Under the pieces are notes generated by a model. The model had not been told where the DNA came from, made no database searches, and saw nothing but the letters and a program-made list of their open reading frames with translations. Positions 24,229 to 33,554 of a stretch of DNA of 64,000 nucleotides are shown one piece after another. The position numbers and the translations under genes were made by a program. This stretch comes from Massilia sp. CF038 (lineage in GTDB: Bacteria > Pseudomonadota > Gammaproteobacteria > Burkholderiales > Burkholderiaceae_D). The DNA lies in contig NZ_FQWU01000002.1 in NCBI RefSeq assembly GCF_900129765.1, positions 372,001 through 436,000 on the forward strand. Reading direction: 5' to 3'. How positions within the stretch are numbered: position 1 is the first letter of the stretch; every line of letters begins with the position of its first letter.

Positions 24229-25557
24229 ATGCGCGACCACCATGCAAGCAGCTATTTGGCCCGACTGATCGACAAGTTCGAGACCCGCAGCGCCCTGATC
24301 GGGATCATCGGCCTCGGCTATGTGGGATTGCCACTGAGTTTGCGGTATGCGCAGGCAGGCTTTCGGGTACTCGGGATCGATATCGATGCATTCAAGGTCA
24401 ATCGGCTCAATCAGGGCAGAAGCTATATCGAACACATTGCCGAAGCTGACATTGGCAGTGCCGTCGCCGCAGGCTTCGAGGCCAGCACCGACTTTGCCAG
24501 GGCGCGCGAAGCCGACGCGCTGATCATCTGCGTGCCCACGCCGCTCAACGACTACCGCGAGCCGGACCTGAGCTTTGTGCTGGCCACGGCCGATGCCTTG
24601 CTTCCCCATCTGCGTGCCGGCCAGGTCATTTCCCTGGAAAGCACCACCTACCCCGGCACCACCGATGAAGAGCTGCGCCCGCGCCTGGAATCGAAAGGCT
24701 TCACGCTGGGCGAAGACATGTTCCTGGTGTTTTCACCGGAACGCGAAGACCCGGGCAACCGCGATTTTGCCACCCGCACCATTCCCAAGGTGTGTGGCGG
24801 CGATACCGAAGCCTGCCTGCAGGCCGGCCTGGCATTGTATGGCGGCGCGATCGACCAGGTGGTGCCGGTCAGTTCCACACGCGCGGCCGAACTGACCAAA
24901 CTGCTGGAGAACATCCACCGCGCCGTCAATATTGGCCTGGTCAACGAGATGAAGATCATTGCCGACAAAATGGATATCAATATCCATGAGGTGATTCGGG
25001 CCGCCGCCACCAAGCCGTTCGGGTTTACCGCCTACTACCCCGGCCCGGGCCTGGGCGGGCATTGCATCCCGATCGATCCATTCTATCTGACCTGGAAGGC
25101 CCGCCAGTACGGGCTGCATACACGCTTTATCGAACTGGCCGGCGAAATCAACAGCGACATGCCGCACTGGGTGATCGGCAAGCTGGCCGATGCCCTCAAT
25201 GAGCGCGGCCGCTCGGTCAAGGGCGCCAACATACTCGTGCTGGGGATCGCCTACAAGAAGGATATCGAGGACATGCGCGAGTCGCCGTCGGTGGAACTGA
25301 TGGAGATCCTGCGTGACAAGGGCGCGCTGGTCTCGTATTCAGACCCGCATGTGCCCTCCTTCCCCACCATGCGAGCGCACAACTTCGAGCTCGACAGCGT
25401 GGCATTGACGCCAGCCTCGATCAGCGCGGCCGATGTGGTGCTGATCGCTACCAGCCACAGTGCCTTTGACTACGCGCTGATCCAGGCGTACGCGCAACTG
25501 ATCGTCGATACCCGTGGCGTGTACCTGGATGCGCCTTCCAATGTCGTCAAGGCCTGA
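24229..25557 (+). CDS. wbpA: UDP-N-acetylglucosamine 6-dehydrogenase (WbpA type)
   Basis: This 442-residue enzyme of the UDP-glucose/GDP-mannose dehydrogenase family oxidises UDP-GlcNAc to UDP-GlcNAcA with two NAD+. The NAD motif GLGYVGLP is at residues 28-35, the central-domain motif is [17 protein letters not shown], and the catalytic Cys lies in [11 protein letters not shown] (C279). The C-terminal UDP-binding part has [18 protein letters not shown] 24229 has a GGAGAGAG ribosome-binding site. The following genes supply the next three steps of the WbpA-B-E-D route. Confidence 0.9.
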   Translation: MRDHHASSYLARLIDKFETRSALIGIIGLGYVGLPLSLRYAQAGFRVLGIDIDAFKVNRLNQGRSYIEHIAEADIGSAVAAGFEASTDFARAREADALIICVPTPLNDYREPDLSFVLATADALLPHLRAGQVISLESTTYPGTTDEELRPRLESKGFTLGEDMFLVFSPEREDPGNRDFATRTIPKVCGGDTEACLQAGLALYGGAIDQVVPVSSTRAAELTKLLENIHRAVNIGLVNEMKIIADKMDINIHEVIRAAATKPFGFTAYYPGPGLGGHCIPIDPFYLTWKARQYGLHTRFIELAGEINSDMPHWVIGKLADALNERGRSVKGANILVLGIAYKKDIEDMRESPSVELMEILRDKGALVSYSDPHVPSFPTMRAHNFELDSVALTPASISAADVVLIATSHSAFDYALIQAYAQLIVDTRGVYLDAPSNVVKA

Positions 25558-25573
25558 GGCCGAGGAATCGATC

Positions 25574-26635
25574 ATGCGCTACTTCTCACCTGCCGTCGTG
25601 GACCGCAAAATCCGCTTTGCCCTGGTCGGCTGCGGCCGTATCGCCGCCAATCACTTCAACGCGATCGCGCAGCATGCCGACCGCTGCGAACTGGTGGCCG
25701 TGTGCGACATTGACCCCACGTGCCTGAGCGCCGCGGCCAAATCGACCGGTGCGCGCCCCTATCGCAGCCTGAGCGACCTGCTGGCGCGGTCGGACGCCGA
25801 TGCCGTCATCATCGCCACGCCGTCCGGCCTGCACCCGGAACAGGCGATCCAGATTGCCGCGGCCGGGCGCCACGTCATCACCGAAAAGCCGATGGCAACG
25901 CGCTGGGAAGACGGCAAGCGCATGGTGGGCGCCTGCGACGCCGCTGGCGTGCGCATGTTCGTGGTCAAGCAGAACCGCCGCAACGCGACGCTGCAACTGC
26001 TCAAGCGCGCGGTCGACCAGAAGCGCTTCGGCCGCATTTACATGGTCAACCTGAACGTGTTCTGGACCCGGCCGGCCGATTACTACAACAGCGCCAAATG
26101 GCGCGGCACCTGGGAATACGATGGCGGCGCCTTCATGAACCAGGCCAGCCACTATGTTGACCTGATTGACTGGATCATCGGCCCGGTCGAAAGCCTGCAA
26201 GCGTACACCGCCACCCTGGCGCGCGACATTGAGGTGGAAGACACGGGTGTGATCAGCCTGCGCTGGCGCAACGGCGCGCTCGGCTCCATGAACGTCACCA
26301 TGCTGACCTACCCGCGCAACCTGGAGGGGTCGATCACCATCCTCGGTGAAACCGGCACCGTGCGCATTGGCGGGGTGGCCGTCAACGAAGTGCAGCAATG
26401 GGAATTTGCCGCACCCCACGAAGACGACATGCTGGTGCGCGACGCCAGCTACCAGACCACGTCGGTGTATGGCTATGGCCACCCGCTCTACTACGACAAC
26501 GTGATCAAGGTGCTGCGCGGCGAAGCCGAACCCGAAACCGATGGCCGCGAAGGCCTCAAGTCGCTCGAGGTACTGGTGGCTGCCTATAAATCCGCACGCG
26601 ACGGCAAGCGCGTTGCCCTGCCTTTGGAGTATTGA
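25574..26635 (+). CDS. wbpB: UDP-GlcNAcA 3-dehydrogenase, Gfo/Idh/MocA family (WbpB type)
   Basis: A 353-residue NAD-dependent oxidoreductase. The Rossmann motif [12 protein letters not shown] is at residues 16-27. The family Lys lies in [10 protein letters not shown], and the catalytic region [17 protein letters not shown] carries the conserved His. It oxidises C3 of UDP-GlcNAcA so that the WbpE aminotransferase can add an amino group. The assignment to this substrate comes from the gene order wbpA-wbpB-wbpD-wbpE. The start at 25574 has GAGG upstream; the longer frame from 25514 overlaps wbpA without a ribosome-binding site. Confidence 0.9.
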   Translation: MRYFSPAVVDRKIRFALVGCGRIAANHFNAIAQHADRCELVAVCDIDPTCLSAAAKSTGARPYRSLSDLLARSDADAVIIATPSGLHPEQAIQIAAAGRHVITEKPMATRWEDGKRMVGACDAAGVRMFVVKQNRRNATLQLLKRAVDQKRFGRIYMVNLNVFWTRPADYYNSAKWRGTWEYDGGAFMNQASHYVDLIDWIIGPVESLQAYTATLARDIEVEDTGVISLRWRNGALGSMNVTMLTYPRNLEGSITILGETGTVRIGGVAVNEVQQWEFAAPHEDDMLVRDASYQTTSVYGYGHPLYYDNVIKVLRGEAEPETDGREGLKSLEVLVAAYKSARDGKRVALPLEY

Positions 26636-26636
26636 G

Positions 26637-27233
26637 ATGAGTGACCAGCCAATTCACGCCAGTGCCATCGTTGACGCCGGCGCCACGCTCGGGGACGGCA
26701 CCCGGGTCTGGCATTTTTCGCACGTGTGCGGCGGCGCGCGCATCGGCGCCGGCTGTTCGCTGGGACAGAATGTCTTTATCGGAAACGACGTGCTGGTCGG
26801 CGACCGCGTCAAAATCCAGAACAACGTCTCCGTGTACGACGCTGTCACGATCGAAGATGACGTCTTTTGCGGCCCCAGCATGGTGTTTACCAACGTCTGG
26901 AATCCGCGCGCCGCCGTGGTACGCAAGGACCAGTACCGGCGCACCCTGATCCAGCGCGGCGCCACCATTGGCGCCAACGCCACCATCGTATGCGGCGTCA
27001 CGGTCGGCCGCTACGCCTTCATTGCAGCCGGTGCGGTGGTCACGCGCGATGTACCGGCCTTTGCCCTGATGGCAGGCGTGCCGGCGCGCCAGACCGGCTG
27101 GATGAGCCGCCATGGCGAGCGCCTGGCACTGGGCGTGGGCTCGACCGGCAAGGCCGCCTGTCCCCATACCGGCGACATCTACACCGTGCGTGACGGCAGC
27201 TGCACGCTTGACAACGGCCCCGCCCACACCTGA
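26637..27233 (+). CDS. wbpD: UDP-3-amino-GlcNAcA N-acetyltransferase (WbpD type)
   Basis: A 198-residue left-handed beta-helix acetyltransferase. Hexapeptide repeats run from [22 protein letters not shown] to about residue 150. Family stretches are [28 protein letters not shown] (split over residues 60-90) and [15 protein letters not shown]. WbpD-type enzymes acetylate the 3-amino group to give UDP-GlcNAc(3NAc)A. A C-terminal extension of about 35 residues ([20 protein letters not shown]) is ordinary for the family. It starts one base after the wbpB stop. Confidence 0.9.
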   Translation: MSDQPIHASAIVDAGATLGDGTRVWHFSHVCGGARIGAGCSLGQNVFIGNDVLVGDRVKIQNNVSVYDAVTIEDDVFCGPSMVFTNVWNPRAAVVRKDQYRRTLIQRGATIGANATIVCGVTVGRYAFIAAGAVVTRDVPAFALMAGVPARQTGWMSRHGERLALGVGSTGKAACPHTGDIYTVRDGSCTLDNGPAHT

Positions 27234-27252
27234 CCTGACAAGGAGACAGCTC

Positions 27253-28383
27253 ATGGATTTTGTCGACCTCAAATCGCAGTATCAAGCCTTGCGCACGCAT
27301 ATCGACAGCCGCATTCAGGCCGTTCTCGATCACGGCCAGTACATCATGGGCCCGGAAGTGGGGCAGCTCGAGCAGCGCCTGGCCGCCTACACTGGCGCGC
27401 GTCATTGCATCACCGTGTCGTCCGGTACCGAGGCGCTCCTGATTTCACTGATGGCGCTGGGGATCGGCCGCGGCGACGAAGTCATCACAACGCCGTTTTC
27501 GTTCATTGCCACGGCCGAAGCCATCGTGCTGCTGGGCGCCACGCCAGTCTTTGCCGATATCGACCGAGCCACCTGCAATCTCGATCCGGCCCTGGTCGAG
27601 GAGCGGATCACGTCGCGTACGCGGGCCATCATGCCGGTGTCGCTATACGGTCAGCCGGCCGACATGGACGCCATCAATGCCATCGCGTTCCGGCACGGCC
27701 TGCATGTCATCGAAGACGCCGCGCAGAGCTTTGGCGCCACTTACCAGGGTAAGCACAGCTGCAACCTGTCGCACATCGGCTGCACCAGCTTTTTCCCCAG
27801 CAAACCGCTGGGTTGCTACGGCGACGGCGGCGCCATTTTCACCAGCGACGACGCACTGGCCACGGCCATGCGCGAAATCCGCGTGCACGGCCAGTCGCGC
27901 CGCTACGTGCACACCCGGGTCGGTGTGGGCGGGCGCATGGACACGCTGCAGTGTGCAATCGTGCTCGCAAAAATGGAGTGCTTCGACTGGGAGCTGGCCC
28001 GGCGCGCACACATCGCCGCCACCTACGACGCCCTGTTCTCCGGCAAAATCGGCCTGGTCACGCGCATGCGCGAACGCACCAGCGCGCTGGCCCAGTACAC
28101 GGTCGTGCTGGAAGAGCGCGACCGCATCCAGGCTGTCCTGCACGCGGCCGGCATTCCCACCGCCGTGCACTATCCAGTGCCCATGCATATGCAGCCTGCC
28201 TACGCCCACTTGTGTCAGCCGGACGACGCGCCCGTGGCCATGGCCATGGCCGGCAAGGTGTTAAGCCTGCCGCTGGGCCCCTATATGGATCCCGGTTCGG
28301 TCCAGGAAGTGGGCGAAACGCTGCTGCGCGCCGTTGGCGAAAGCGTGCCCGGGTCCGACGAACAGATCATGGCACTGCTGTAG
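27253..28383 (+). CDS. wbpE: UDP-3-keto-GlcNAcA aminotransferase (WbpE type)
   Basis: A 376-residue PLP-dependent enzyme of the DegT/DnrJ/EryC1/StrS family. It begins MDFVDLKSQYQALR and has the PLP lysine in SFFPSKPLGCYGDGGA (K184), the cofactor Asp in HVIEDAAQSFGA, and SSGTEAL at residues 56-62. WbpE-type enzymes transfer an amino group from glutamate to the 3-keto sugar made by WbpB. ATG 27253 has a clear AAGGAG ribosome-binding site. It completes a four-gene pathway; there is no epimerase (wbpI) in the window. Confidence 0.9.
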   Translation: MDFVDLKSQYQALRTHIDSRIQAVLDHGQYIMGPEVGQLEQRLAAYTGARHCITVSSGTEALLISLMALGIGRGDEVITTPFSFIATAEAIVLLGATPVFADIDRATCNLDPALVEERITSRTRAIMPVSLYGQPADMDAINAIAFRHGLHVIEDAAQSFGATYQGKHSCNLSHIGCTSFFPSKPLGCYGDGGAIFTSDDALATAMREIRVHGQSRRYVHTRVGVGGRMDTLQCAIVLAKMECFDWELARRAHIAATYDALFSGKIGLVTRMRERTSALAQYTVVLEERDRIQAVLHAAGIPTAVHYPVPMHMQPAYAHLCQPDDAPVAMAMAGKVLSLPLGPYMDPGSVQEVGETLLRAVGESVPGSDEQIMALL

Positions 28384-28399
28384 TCCACACGGGCGCGTC

Positions 28400-29650
28400 A
28401 TGAGTCTGCATGTGCCGACCTACTGGAAGCACGTCATCACGGTGCTGGGCGGCGCGCTGGGCGCGCAGGCGCTGCCTTTGCTGGCGGCGCCCCTGATCAC
28501 CCGCCTTTGCTCGCCAGCCGAGATGGGCGCCTTCATGGTCTGGTTCGGGATCGTCGCCGTTGCCGCCATTGGCGCGACGCTGCGCCTGGAGGCCGCCATG
28601 ATTCTGGACCATGGCAGCGAACATCAGGCCACCTGCTTCAATGTCGTGGCCTGGTCAGCCACTGTCACCGCCGTGCTGGTGACGCTGGGCGTGATGGTGG
28701 CGCGCGCGTTGGGCTGGCGCATGGTTGCCAGCCTGTCGTGGGGCGCCTTGCTGACACTGGGCCTGGGCACCTGGCTGACTGCCTACATGCAGACCACACT
28801 GGCCTACGCCACGTCGCGCAACGCCTTTGGCACGGCAGCGCGGGCCAAAATTCTGGGCGCGGGCAGCATCGCCCTGTCCCAGGTGGCATTGCTATGGGCC
28901 GGTGCAGGAAGCAACGCGCTGCTGGGCGGGCATCTGGCCGGCCTGACGGTGGGACTGGCTGCAGCGACCGTGCTGCTGCAACCGCCGCGGCCGCGCCTGT
29001 CCCTGCGCCCCACTGCCGCCATGCGCCAGTATTTGCACCGGCACCGCGCCTTCTGGCGCTTCTCGCTGCCCTCCAACCTGCTCAATGTGGTGGTCGGCCA
29101 GCTGCCGCTGCTGATGATTGGCGCGCGCTACGGTGCGCTGGCCGCTGGCCTGTTCGCACTGACCCAGCGGGTGCTGTCGGCACCGGTGGCGCTGCTGGCG
29201 TCGTCGGTGCTGGAAGTGTTCAAGCGCCAGTCGGTGCACGACTTCCAGACCCACGGCAACTGCCGCGAAGCTTACCGCTACACCTTCAAGGCGCTGGCCC
29301 TGCTTGGCATCGGCCCCTCGCTGGTCCTGCTGCTGTTCTCACCGCAGCTGTTTGGCTGGGTGTTCGGTGCCAACTGGCGCGCTGCGGGCGAGATGGCGCA
29401 GATCCTGGCGCCGCTGTACTTCCTGAACTTCATTGCCAGTCCCCTCAGCTATGTCTTCTTCGTGGCGGGCAAGCAGAAAATGGATCTGATCTGGCAGATC
29501 GCGCTGTGCAGCATGACGCTGGGCGTCTTTCTGGCGCCCGGCACCTTGCAGCAAAGCCTGGCCCGCTATGCCATCGGCTACTCGTTGCTGTACCTGGTGT
29601 ACCTGCACATGTCCTGGCAGTGTTCCCAGAACCGGACGGCGGCGGCATGA
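28400..29650 (+). CDS. Wzx-type oligosaccharide flippase
   Basis: A 416-residue polytopic protein with about 12 membrane helices in the pattern of the polysaccharide-transport (PST/Wzx) branch of the MOP superfamily. N-terminal features are GGALGAQALPLLAAPLITRLCSP and MGAFMVWFGIVAVAAIG. It probably moves the undecaprenyl-linked repeat unit across the inner membrane. Sequence alone does not reveal the substrate. It starts 14 bases after wbpE, and its stop overlaps the next ATG (ATGA), so it is co-translated with the Wzy-like gene. Confidence 0.85.
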   Translation: MSLHVPTYWKHVITVLGGALGAQALPLLAAPLITRLCSPAEMGAFMVWFGIVAVAAIGATLRLEAAMILDHGSEHQATCFNVVAWSATVTAVLVTLGVMVARALGWRMVASLSWGALLTLGLGTWLTAYMQTTLAYATSRNAFGTAARAKILGAGSIALSQVALLWAGAGSNALLGGHLAGLTVGLAAATVLLQPPRPRLSLRPTAAMRQYLHRHRAFWRFSLPSNLLNVVVGQLPLLMIGARYGALAAGLFALTQRVLSAPVALLASSVLEVFKRQSVHDFQTHGNCREAYRYTFKALALLGIGPSLVLLLFSPQLFGWVFGANWRAAGEMAQILAPLYFLNFIASPLSYVFFVAGKQKMDLIWQIALCSMTLGVFLAPGTLQQSLARYAIGYSLLYLVYLHMSWQCSQNRTAAA

Positions 29651-30915
29651 AACGCTGGCTGCGCAGCTTTACCTGGTCCGGCCACTCGGTCGGCATGCTG
29701 GCGTTTCTTGCCTTGTTCCCGGGCTTCTTCTTCTATCACACCCTGCTCGGGCTTGGACTGATGAGCGCGGTGCTGGGCGGCTACTTCGCCCCGGCTTCAT
29801 TGCTGTTTGCGCCACCGCTGCTGTTCTTCTACGCCTACACGATACGGCGCCGCGCGGGCCAGCTGGGACGGCCGGACGTGCTGTTCCTGCTTTACATTGC
29901 CTACTTTTCCATCGTGATCGGCATTCACGCCGCAGTTGGCGCCAATCCCGTCATTATTGGCAACCATCTGCTGGGCATCCTGTTTACCGTCAATCTGTTC
30001 CTGATGTTCCGGCTGACGGACTTCGGCAGTGCGGCTTTCCGGGTGATCTGTCTGGCCACCATTGCCGCCATGTCGGCCATCGTGTTTGCGTATTCGGTCG
30101 ATGGCTCGTTTTATCTCGCGCCGCTGGGTACGGCCAAAAATCCCGAGAGCCTGGCGACGTACCAGGGCTTCTCGCGCTCTTACCTGCTCACGTTTATCGT
30201 CGCTGTCTGCTTCAGCCGCGCCTTGGCCCTGCGCGTTCTGCTGTATTGCGTGGCCGCGCCAACCTTGTTCGTCAATACCGCGCGCAGCGAGTTTGTTGCC
30301 ATGCTGTTCGTGGTGCCGATCATCGAACTGTATTACTCCCAACGCAAAGTGCTGATGGCCAGCGTGATCGGCGTGCTGTGCTTGCTCGTGTATATCAACC
30401 TTGACCAGATTCTGGCACTGCTGCCAAGCAACCGGATCCTGGAGCTGCTTGACTTGTCACAATCGACGTCGGCCAACAAGCGCCATCATCTGACGATGTA
30501 CGCAATGAACACCATCGCGCAGTTTCCGGTATTCGGGGATTACGCCAGCTACAACCCGGGGTTCTATTCGCACAATGTGCTGTCGGCGTGGGTGGATACG
30601 GGCTTGTTCGGCTTTCTGTTCGTGCTGGCCATCCTGGTGCTGCCGATTCTGCAGATGCTCTTGCGCGGCTACTTTCTGCCGTCGCACAGCAGCAGCTTCA
30701 TCTTGCCGTTCGTGCTTGCATGCAGCACCTTGCTGCTGTTGGCTACCTCCCACTATTTCACCGACATGGTGATAGGCGCGGCGCTTGGATCGTATTCACG
30801 CTACCGGTATGGAAGAAAACATGCGACGCATCGCTCATCTGACGTCAGCCCACCCGCGCTACGACACGCGCATTTTCATCAAGCAGTGCCAGACGCTCGC
30901 GCAGCAGGACTATGA
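29647..30915 (+). CDS. Wzy-like O-antigen/polysaccharide polymerase
   Basis: A 422-residue protein with about 10-11 membrane helices. A long periplasmic loop (roughly residues 245-300) contains SNRILELLDLSQSTSANKRHH, followed by GFYSHNVLSAWVDTGLFGF. This matches the topology and the His-rich HNxxL-type motif of O-antigen ligase/Wzy-like polymerases. The ATG at 29647 overlaps the flippase stop. An in-frame extension back to 28507 runs antisense-free through the flippase gene but is a shadow. The last 95 bases overlap the following glycosyltransferase gene. Confidence 0.8.
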   Translation: MKRWLRSFTWSGHSVGMLAFLALFPGFFFYHTLLGLGLMSAVLGGYFAPASLLFAPPLLFFYAYTIRRRAGQLGRPDVLFLLYIAYFSIVIGIHAAVGANPVIIGNHLLGILFTVNLFLMFRLTDFGSAAFRVICLATIAAMSAIVFAYSVDGSFYLAPLGTAKNPESLATYQGFSRSYLLTFIVAVCFSRALALRVLLYCVAAPTLFVNTARSEFVAMLFVVPIIELYYSQRKVLMASVIGVLCLLVYINLDQILALLPSNRILELLDLSQSTSANKRHHLTMYAMNTIAQFPVFGDYASYNPGFYSHNVLSAWVDTGLFGFLFVLAILVLPILQMLLRGYFLPSHSSSFILPFVLACSTLLLLATSHYFTDMVIGAALGSYSRYRYGRKHATHRSSDVSPPALRHAHFHQAVPDARAAGL

Positions 30916-31939
30916 CGTCACGCTGGTGGTGGCCGACGGACTGGGCGATGCGCACGAAGCGGGCGTGCGCATCGTCGACGCCGGAAAGCTGGCAGGCCGC
31001 GTGCAGCGCATGGTGCGCAGCACGCGGCGCGTGCTGGCCCAGGCCTGCCAGATTGATGCCAGCATTTACCACCTGCACGACCCGGAGTTGATTCCGGCCG
31101 GCCTGCAGCTCAAGCGCATGGGAAAAACCGTCATTTTCGACGCGCACGAGGACGTGCCGATGCAACTGCTGTCCAAGCCCTATCTGAACCGTCCGCTGCG
31201 CCACCTCGCGTCGCGCGCCTTTACTACCTACGAGGCGTACGCCTGCCGTCAGTTCGACGGCATTATTGCGGCCACGCCTTTCATTGCCGAGAAATTCAGG
31301 CAGATCAACCCGCGCACCGTTGCCGTCAATAATTTTCCGCTGCTCGCTGAATTTGACGCGGCAGCCCCATGGGAAGGCAAGCAGCGCCGTGCCTGCTACG
31401 TTGGCAGCATTGCGGCCGTGCGCGGCATCCGCGAACTGGTGCGTGCATTTGCCTTGCTGCGCTGTGGCGCGCGCCTGGCGCTGGCGGGCCAGTTTTCCGA
31501 GCCCGCGCTGGAAGCGGAGGTGCGCAACTACCATGGCTGGAACAAGGTGGACAGCCTGGGACAGCAGAACCGCGCCGGGGTGCGGGCCGTCATGGCGGGC
31601 GCAATGGCGGGCCTGGTCACGCTGCATCCGGAGCGCAATTATCTCGATGCACTGCCCGTCAAAATGTTCGAATACATGGCCGCCGGCATCCCCGTGATTG
31701 CGTCCGATTTTCCTTTATGGCGCGCCATTGTCGATCGCAGTGGCTGCGGCCTGTGCGTCGACCCGCTCGATCCGGTGGCCATTGCCGGCGCGCTCGATCA
31801 ATTGATCACCCAACCTGAACTGGCGCGCGCAATGGGACAGAACGGACGGCGCGCCATTCTCGACACCTATAACTGGGCGACGGAATCGGTCAAGTTGCTC
31901 GCGTTCTATGCCCAACTGCGCGCGCAGGCGCCTGGCTGA
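30821..31939 (+). CDS. Glycosyltransferase (GT4-like)
   Basis: A 372-residue cytoplasmic GT-B enzyme. The N-terminus reads MRRIAHLTSAHPRYDTRIFIKQ; the family donor-site region is in the C-terminal half (LPVKMFEYMAAGIPVIASDFP, with the E of the EX7E motif, then VDPLDPVAIAGAL). It adds one sugar of the repeat unit; donor and acceptor are not identifiable. The ATG at 30821 has GGAAGA upstream. The overlap of about 95 bases with the polymerase gene suggests translational coupling. Confidence 0.85.
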   Translation: MRRIAHLTSAHPRYDTRIFIKQCQTLAQQDYDVTLVVADGLGDAHEAGVRIVDAGKLAGRVQRMVRSTRRVLAQACQIDASIYHLHDPELIPAGLQLKRMGKTVIFDAHEDVPMQLLSKPYLNRPLRHLASRAFTTYEAYACRQFDGIIAATPFIAEKFRQINPRTVAVNNFPLLAEFDAAAPWEGKQRRACYVGSIAAVRGIRELVRAFALLRCGARLALAGQFSEPALEAEVRNYHGWNKVDSLGQQNRAGVRAVMAGAMAGLVTLHPERNYLDALPVKMFEYMAAGIPVIASDFPLWRAIVDRSGCGLCVDPLDPVAIAGALDQLITQPELARAMGQNGRRAILDTYNWATESVKLLAFYAQLRAQAPG

Positions 31940-32055
31940 TCAAGAACAAGACAAGGCCAATCGCCGGGATCGATTTAAGCAAATTCAATAGCGCCGCAAG
32001 CCACGCCGCTACAGTCAACAGAACCACCCGCGCAAAGCAAGTCCACATTACCGTG

Positions 32056-32760
32056 ATGCCCCACACCATGAACCCATTGCTGCAGCATGTGACAACCCTC
32101 AGAACGCTGCTGCGGATGCCAGCCGCATTCTTGCGTTTCAATGCCGCGATCGAGCCTGTGAATGTCGCCTCCACCTACCGCTACTACACCAAGCCCCATC
32201 CGAAATACAAGCTCATCCAGCACAAAAGCTGGGGCGCAGCACTGATCGATGTGCGCCAGTACTGCTCGCGCGATGGCTATCTCGATTGCATCAAAGGAAA
32301 AAACTGCGGCGCCTACCATGCGCGGCGCGCCCGCAACCGGGGCTATGTCACGGCCCTTATCGACCGCAATGCGCATGTGGACGCCATCCATGCCATCAAT
32401 ACCTCGGTGGGGCAGCGACAGGGCCGGCCGATGGACCGCAGCTACCAGGAAAAGCAGACGCGCTTTGACGTGCTGAGGAACTTCCATTACTACGGCGTGC
32501 TTGATCCGGACGGCAAACTGGTGGCCTACGCCAACATCGGCCGTTACGGCAACTTCAGTGCATTCTCGCATCTGATTGGCTATCGCAACAACGACGGCAT
32601 CATGCACTTGATGGTGTGCGACATCGTCAGCCGCCTGATCGACGAGGGCGAGGTCGACTACGTGATGTACGACACCTTTTTCGGCGCCCTGCCCGGCATG
32701 CGGCAATTCAAAACCATCCTCGGCTTTCAGCCGTATCGCGCGCGTTACAGCATCCAATGA
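32056..32760 (+). CDS. Unknown protein in polysaccharide cluster (possible GNAT-like)
   Basis: A 234-residue soluble protein with the segments YRYYTKPHPKYKLIQHKSWG, GKNCGAYHARRARNRGYV and FHYYGVLDPDGKLVAYANIG. The alternation DPDGKLVAYANI and the later VCDIVSRLIDEGEVDYVMYD suggest an acyl-CoA N-acyltransferase-like core, but I see no clear acetyl-CoA motif, so the fold is a guess. The start is uncertain (GTG 32053, ATG 32056, ATG 32068). It lies 116 bases after the glycosyltransferase, and its stop overlaps the next start (ATGA). Confidence 0.6.
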   Translation: MPHTMNPLLQHVTTLRTLLRMPAAFLRFNAAIEPVNVASTYRYYTKPHPKYKLIQHKSWGAALIDVRQYCSRDGYLDCIKGKNCGAYHARRARNRGYVTALIDRNAHVDAIHAINTSVGQRQGRPMDRSYQEKQTRFDVLRNFHYYGVLDPDGKLVAYANIGRYGNFSAFSHLIGYRNNDGIMHLMVCDIVSRLIDEGEVDYVMYDTFFGALPGMRQFKTILGFQPYRARYSIQ

Positions 32761-33530
32761 AAAAACTGATCAACCGCATGTACAGCGACTACCTCATGCC
32801 GTCCCGGCTCGGTTACTACGACACGCTGGTGCGCACGGCCAAAGAGCGCGGCTACGACCAGCTGTCGCTGCGCGAATTCCTGTGCCCGCCGCCAGCGGAA
32901 GGACGTGGCCTGAGCCTGGTTCACCGGCACGATATCGACAGCGATGTGCGCACGGCCGCCAAGATGTTTGCCATCGAAGTCAGACACGGCATTACAGCCA
33001 GCTACTACTTCCGGCTGTCGACCCTCGATTTCGGCTTGATGCGCGAGATCGACGCCTACGGCAGCGAAGCGAGCTACCACTTTGAAGAAGTCGCCGATTT
33101 TGCCAAGCGCCACCATATTCACGACCCGGATGTCTTGCGCAGCCGCTTTCCGGCCATCCGGGTGCAGTTCCGGCAGAACTTGCAGCGCATCGAGCGCACC
33201 CTCAAGCGCAAGCTGGTCACTGTGGCCAGCCATGGCGATTTTGCCAACCGGCGCCTGGCGGTGATCAACAACGAGATCTTGCTTGACCCCGAATTTCGCG
33301 CGCGTTGCGGCATTGCCTGCGAGGCCTACGACGACGACTTGCTGCGCCAGTTCGATGTGTCCATCAGCGACCGCCCTCACCCGGTCTATTTCCACCCGCT
33401 CGACCCGCTGGCGGCACTGGGCCGCTACCGCAGCATCTGCCTGCTGACCCACCCGGTGCAATGGGAAACCAACTGGCGCGAAAGTACCCGTTGCAATGTC
33501 AGGCGTCTGGTTGAAGGTCTGGCCTGGTAG
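32757..33530 (+). CDS. Polysaccharide deacetylase-like protein
   Basis: A 257-residue protein with a NodB-like flavour. LVHRHDIDSDVRTAAKMFAIE contains a His-Asp...Asp arrangement near residue 56, followed by ITASYYFRLSTLDF, and later ASHGDFANRR and YFHPLDPLAALG with further His residues. Classical NodB motif 1 is TFDD, which is not exact here, so the enzyme may be divergent or inactive. It is translationally coupled (ATGA) to the preceding unknown gene, so they probably act on the same sugar. Confidence 0.6.
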   Translation: MKKLINRMYSDYLMPSRLGYYDTLVRTAKERGYDQLSLREFLCPPPAEGRGLSLVHRHDIDSDVRTAAKMFAIEVRHGITASYYFRLSTLDFGLMREIDAYGSEASYHFEEVADFAKRHHIHDPDVLRSRFPAIRVQFRQNLQRIERTLKRKLVTVASHGDFANRRLAVINNEILLDPEFRARCGIACEAYDDDLLRQFDVSISDRPHPVYFHPLDPLAALGRYRSICLLTHPVQWETNWRESTRCNVRRLVEGLAW

Positions 33531-33554
33531 CGGCGCGCCCAACAAGGAGCCATT

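Noticed and set aside
28507-29646. Extension of the Wzy-like frame to 802 residues.
   Set aside because: The extra part overlaps the flippase gene in another frame and has no membrane pattern. ATG 29647 overlaps the flippase stop and fits a polymerase start.
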